From the NCBI GenBank assembly GCA_017889345.1, contig JAGHEJ010000034.1, positions 1 to 43,571 of the forward strand: a stretch of 43,571 nt of DNA, read 5' to 3'. This document shows, piece after piece, positions 40,606-43,571 of the stretch. Source of the DNA: Clostridiales bacterium (lineage in GTDB: Bacteria; Bacillota; Clostridia; Clostridiales; Clostridiaceae). Below the pieces are notes generated by a model. It was not told the DNA's origin, did no database searches, and saw only the letters and a list, made by a program, of their open reading frames with translations. Both the position numbers and the translations under genes were made by a program. The number at the start of each line of letters is the position of its first letter. The stretch's first letter is position 1.

Positions 40606-42841
40606 AAGTACTTTGTATATTAAAAAATGAATTTATACTTTCTACAATTCCTTTAGAAATATTTTTTTGATAATCTTCATCTATAAGTTTTTTAAATTCA
40701 CTATCATTAGTTATAAATCCACATTCAATTAAAACAGAAGGAATTATATTTTCTCTTAAAACAACAAAATTTGAATTTTTAATTCCCCTATCAAAAGCAT
40801 TTGTTTCCTTAACTAAATTATTTTGTATACTTTCACAAAGCTCTTTACTAAAGTTCTCTTTTAAATAATAATAAGTTTCTATTCCATTTACACTGCTATT
40901 ATCAAAAGCATTTTGATGAACAGATAAAAATATATCTCCATTTAAGAATGAACAAATCTTTACTCTATCACTTAAATCAATTTTTATATCATTTATTCTA
41001 GTATTTTTAACCTCTATTTTCTCTTCATCCTTAAGAAGTTCTGTTACATGATTACAAATAGAAAGATTTATATTTTTCTCTAAAATATTATCAGATCCCT
41101 TTGCTCCAAGTTCAACTCCTCCATGACCTGCATCTAAAACCACAACATATTTATCCTTAACCTCAAAATTTAAATAGGATTTTAAAACCTCTTCATAATT
41201 ATTTCCCTTACATATAGTTAAATTTACTCTATATATTCCTTCCTTATCTGGAGTGAAGGAATAAGATGTTTCACTTCCAAAATCACTTTCTAAAATAAAT
41301 TCCCCATCTCTTTGAAGAGAAAATTTAAATTCATTATCTTTATTATAGGAATTAACCATAAAATCAATTTTATCATTTACAACCTTAGGTTTATCTATTA
41401 AAAATTTTTCCTCAATAAGACCAAACTTTTCACTAAAAATAAAAGCCGACAATATTTTACTTTCAATTGAATTATAATTAATCTTTGTTATAGCATAAAC
41501 TCCCTCTTGTTTATTAACCTTAAAATTTGTAATTTTACCATTACTTGAAATAATATCTTCTACATACTCCCCATTTTCAAAATTTAAATCATCATAAGGA
41601 AATTTATACAATACAAACCCTTTAGTATTTTCAAATCCCTCATCAAATATATTAAATTCTATGTTTTCCCCATAATTTTTACATTTAACCTCAATAGGAA
41701 TAGAAGTATAATAACTATCAAACGATTTAAATCTAGGAATTAAAGCTTTTTTAATTAATAAATTCTCTATTTTTCCACGATTATCAAATTCTTTAAGTAT
41801 AAATCCATTTACAAAAGAGTTCTCTCTACTTTCTTTTACTATATTCTCCATATTTTCATTTCCAAGTAAGAATACATCAATTAAATGAGTTCTAAATTTT
41901 CTTTCCCACCAAGAAATTATGTTCTTTATATCCTCTTTTTCAGTTATATCATCCTCAATTTTTATAACCATATAATTTATGTACTCATTTTTCCCAATAT
42001 TTAATGAATCAAAAGCTCCTTTATCGTAATCAGAATACCCTTCATAATTAATTCCATTTATATCATCCTCTATTGTTCTCCAAATATAATTAGCTCCAAC
42101 TCCAAACTTTAACTCATTTTTATAACTCTTAAATTTCTCACCAAGAATTTTTACAAAATCATTTACATTTTGTCTTCTAAATCCATCTTTAGATAAATTA
42201 TCCTCATTATATTTAGAATAGCTATAAGAATCATTAAACATATATTTGTTTATGTTTTCTGGATAAATCATATTATTTAAATAAACTCCATCAAATTTAA
42301 AGTTAGATGATAAGTTTACTATAACGTTGATTAAATAATCCCTAACCTCATGAACACCAGGATCTAAATAATATTTATCCTCGAATTTTACAATCCAATC
42401 TCTATTATTTTTTATAAAAGATTTTTCAGAAAGATTAGTTAAATAAACTTCAAGATTTTCTTCATCAATATTTTTTAAAGAAAAATCAAAAAAGGAAGCG
42501 TGAATATCTAAACATCTCTTCATTCCCTCTTTTACTATGAAAGTTAATAAATCCTTTTCTCTTTCGTTAAATTTTTCTGTGATATGTAAATCAATAAATT
42601 TTGATAAATCAACAAATACACTATTAAATCCATTTTCCTTAAAAGTATCATAAGAACCTTTAATATAATTTTTAAATTTTACTACATCAAAATTTTTATC
42701 ATTAAAGTCAAAATCATGAAGACTTAAGAATACCCCTCTCATTTCATATTTAATTTCTTTGCTTAAAACATTTTGAGAACAAAATAATCCCTGAGAAAAC
42801 ATCAATACAAAAAATAAAAGTAGCTTAACAAATTTTTTCAA
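40604..42841 (-). CDS. GHL10 (DUF187)-like domain fused to N-acetylmuramoyl-L-alanine amidase (745 aa)
   Basis: Secreted wall enzyme. A signal peptide (KKFVKLLLFFVLMFSQGLFC) precedes a GHL10-like domain at about 30-340 with MRGVFLSL, LDPGVHEVRDYL, DGVYLNNMIYP and RRQNVNDFVKI. The usual Asp-Asp before the YP is Asn-Asn here. A middle beta region, about 440-560, ends in a Y_Y_Y-like GIYRVNLTI segment. The last ~180 residues are Amidase_3 with zinc and catalytic residues intact: DAGHGG, LEKNINL, SVHQNAF and LIECGF. I take TTG at 42839-42841 as start, just after AGGTGA; a GTG three codons earlier overlaps that site. The amidase strips peptides from glycans; the N-terminal domain probably binds or cuts the stripped glycan. 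Confidence 0.88.
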   Translation of the reverse strand: MKKFVKLLLFFVLMFSQGLFCSQNVLSKEIKYEMRGVFLSLHDFDFNDKNFDVVKFKNYIKGSYDTFKENGFNSVFVDLSKFIDLHITEKFNEREKDLLTFIVKEGMKRCLDIHASFFDFSLKNIDEENLEVYLTNLSEKSFIKNNRDWIVKFEDKYYLDPGVHEVRDYLINVIVNLSSNFKFDGVYLNNMIYPENINKYMFNDSYSYSKYNEDNLSKDGFRRQNVNDFVKILGEKFKSYKNELKFGVGANYIWRTIEDDINGINYEGYSDYDKGAFDSLNIGKNEYINYMVIKIEDDITEKEDIKNIISWWERKFRTHLIDVFLLGNENMENIVKESRENSFVNGFILKEFDNRGKIENLLIKKALIPRFKSFDSYYTSIPIEVKCKNYGENIEFNIFDEGFENTKGFVLYKFPYDDLNFENGEYVEDIISSNGKITNFKVNKQEGVYAITKINYNSIESKILSAFIFSEKFGLIEEKFLIDKPKVVNDKIDFMVNSYNKDNEFKFSLQRDGEFILESDFGSETSYSFTPDKEGIYRVNLTICKGNNYEEVLKSYLNFEVKDKYVVVLDAGHGGVELGAKGSDNILEKNINLSICNHVTELLKDEEKIEVKNTRINDIKIDLSDRVKICSFLNGDIFLSVHQNAFDNSSVNGIETYYYLKENFSKELCESIQNNLVKETNAFDRGIKNSNFVVLRENIIPSVLIECGFITNDSEFKKLIDEDYQKNISKGIVESINSFFNIQST

Positions 42842-42928
42842 ACTAATCACCTACAAAGAAAATTAATCTCATATAGGTTTTACAGTTTCAAAAAAACTAT
42901 ACAGTAAAAAGCTACTTTCAAACCATTT

Positions 42929-43571
42929 TTATTTATTTAATTTAAATAAACTCTTAAGAGAAGCTATTCTATTAAAAACAAGTTTATCTTCTGTTGAATA
43001 TTTTGGATCAACTGAAAAATATCCATGTCTAAATATTTGATATTTATCAAATCCTTTACTTCCCTTAGCGTTATCTTCTATAAATCCCTCACAAATCTTT
43101 AAAGAATTTTCATTTATATTTTTAAGAAAATCAGAGTCACTACTCTCATCTAAAATAAGAGGTTCAAACAATCTAAACTGAGCAGGTATTGAAGAAAAAG
43201 AATCAACAAAATGTATTGTTCCTTTAACCTTTCTTCCAGAAAAACCACTTCCACTTTTAGTTTCAGGGTCATAAGTACAATGAAGCTCAATTACTTTTCC
43301 ATTCTCATCTTTTATAATATCATTACACTTTATAAAATAAGCTCCCTTAAGCCTTACTTCATTTCCCTTAAAAAGCCTAAAATATTTTGGAGGAGGATTC
43401 TCCATAAAATCATCTCTATCTATATAAATGTATTTTGAGAAAGTTATTCTTCTAGTTCCCATAGAATCATCATCTTTATTATTTTCAATAAATAACTCCT
43501 CAACTTTTCCCTCTTCATAATTAGTTATAACAACTTTTATAGGGTCAATTACAGCCATAATTCTCTTACAC
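42929..43571 (-). CDS. glnS: glutaminyl-tRNA synthetase, C-terminal part (partial)
   Basis: The frame stays open to the right edge, so the N-terminal catalytic part lies outside the window; the ATG at 43558 is an internal Met. The visible 213 or so residues are the two beta-barrel anticodon-binding domains of bacterial Gln[45 protein letters not shown] and [11 protein letters not shown], ending in PVFNR-like [11 protein letters not shown]. It charges tRNA-Gln directly, so this organism need not rely solely on the GatCAB route. The stop is at 42929 and the next gene is the amidase. Confidence 0.95.
   Translation of the reverse strand, partial: CKRIMAVIDPIKVVITNYEEGKVEELFIENNKDDDSMGTRRITFSKYIYIDRDDFMENPPPKYFRLFKGNEVRLKGAYFIKCNDIIKDENGKVIELHCTYDPETKSGSGFSGRKVKGTIHFVDSFSSIPAQFRLFEPLILDESSDSDFLKNINENSLKICEGFIEDNAKGSKGFDKYQIFRHGYFSVDPKYSTEDKLVFNRIASLKSLFKLNK

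Overview
The window is very AT-rich DNA from a Gram-positive, endospore-forming member of the Clostridia. The evidence is strong GGAGG-type ribosome binding sites with many TTG and GTG starts, spmA/spmB spore-maturation genes, a YpfD-type S1 protein, a clostridial LacI/CcpA-type regulator and the 5' end of a bacterial 16S rRNA gene. Very low GC, short intergenic gaps and several lineage-restricted secreted proteins would fit a reduced-genome clostridial lineage such as the segmented filamentous bacteria (Candidatus Arthromitus). That placement is inference and cannot be proved from this sequence. I see no insertion sequences, integrases, phage genes or CRISPR arrays; this looks like a chromosomal core segment with lineage-specific inserts.

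Layout. 1-290: start of a 16S rRNA gene (minus strand, running off the left edge) with its promoter. 291-4360: two overlapping genes for large helical proteins of unknown function. 4584-4907: a small unknown gene. 4956-9725 (minus): polA-coaE-lytic transglycosylase, then tRNA-Leu(GAG) with its own consensus promoter and terminator, then manA. 9806-11104 (plus): rmuC. 11146-13089: a small cysteine protein and another large unknown protein. 13212-16905: acyltransferase, amidohydrolase, TspO and a rhomboid-like membrane protein with a zinc ribbon. 16944-19566: pepD and ribosomal protein S1, the latter with an unusual folded leader. 19785-21157 (plus): two related secreted low-complexity proteins. 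21172-25404 (minus): kbl, an SDR threonine dehydrogenase, an Xaa-Pro aminopeptidase and lgt. 25498-26353 (plus): queD-folE. 26378-28560 (minus): spmA-spmB followed by three small membrane-protein genes. 28640-32794: ileS and a CcpA-like regulator. 32956-35740: an anchored 728-residue protein and two tiny glycine-rich membrane proteins. 35847-39298: copper export cluster (copA, copZ) with a nuclease lipoprotein and two tiny genes. 39379-40449: an NTPase fused to a degenerate S24/LexA-like domain. 40604-42841: a GHL10-amidase fusion. 42929-43571: C-terminal part of glutaminyl-tRNA synthetase, cut by the right edge.

Functionally, genes group into information processing (polA, rmuC, S1, ileS, glnS, tRNA, rRNA), envelope and peptidoglycan work (lgt, lytic transglycosylase, amidase, acyltransferase), peptide and threonine catabolism (pepD, pepP, kbl, SDR dehydrogenase), pterin/7-deazapurine synthesis (folE, queD), copper efflux and sporulation. 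The most unusual signals are the S1 leader (a perfect Shine-Dalgarno separated from the start codon by a hairpin carrying a seven-codon ORF), the NTPase-S24 fusion with two palindromes at its promoter, the ileS leader (consensus promoter running straight into a terminator-like hairpin), the amidase fusion and the paired secreted repeat proteins.
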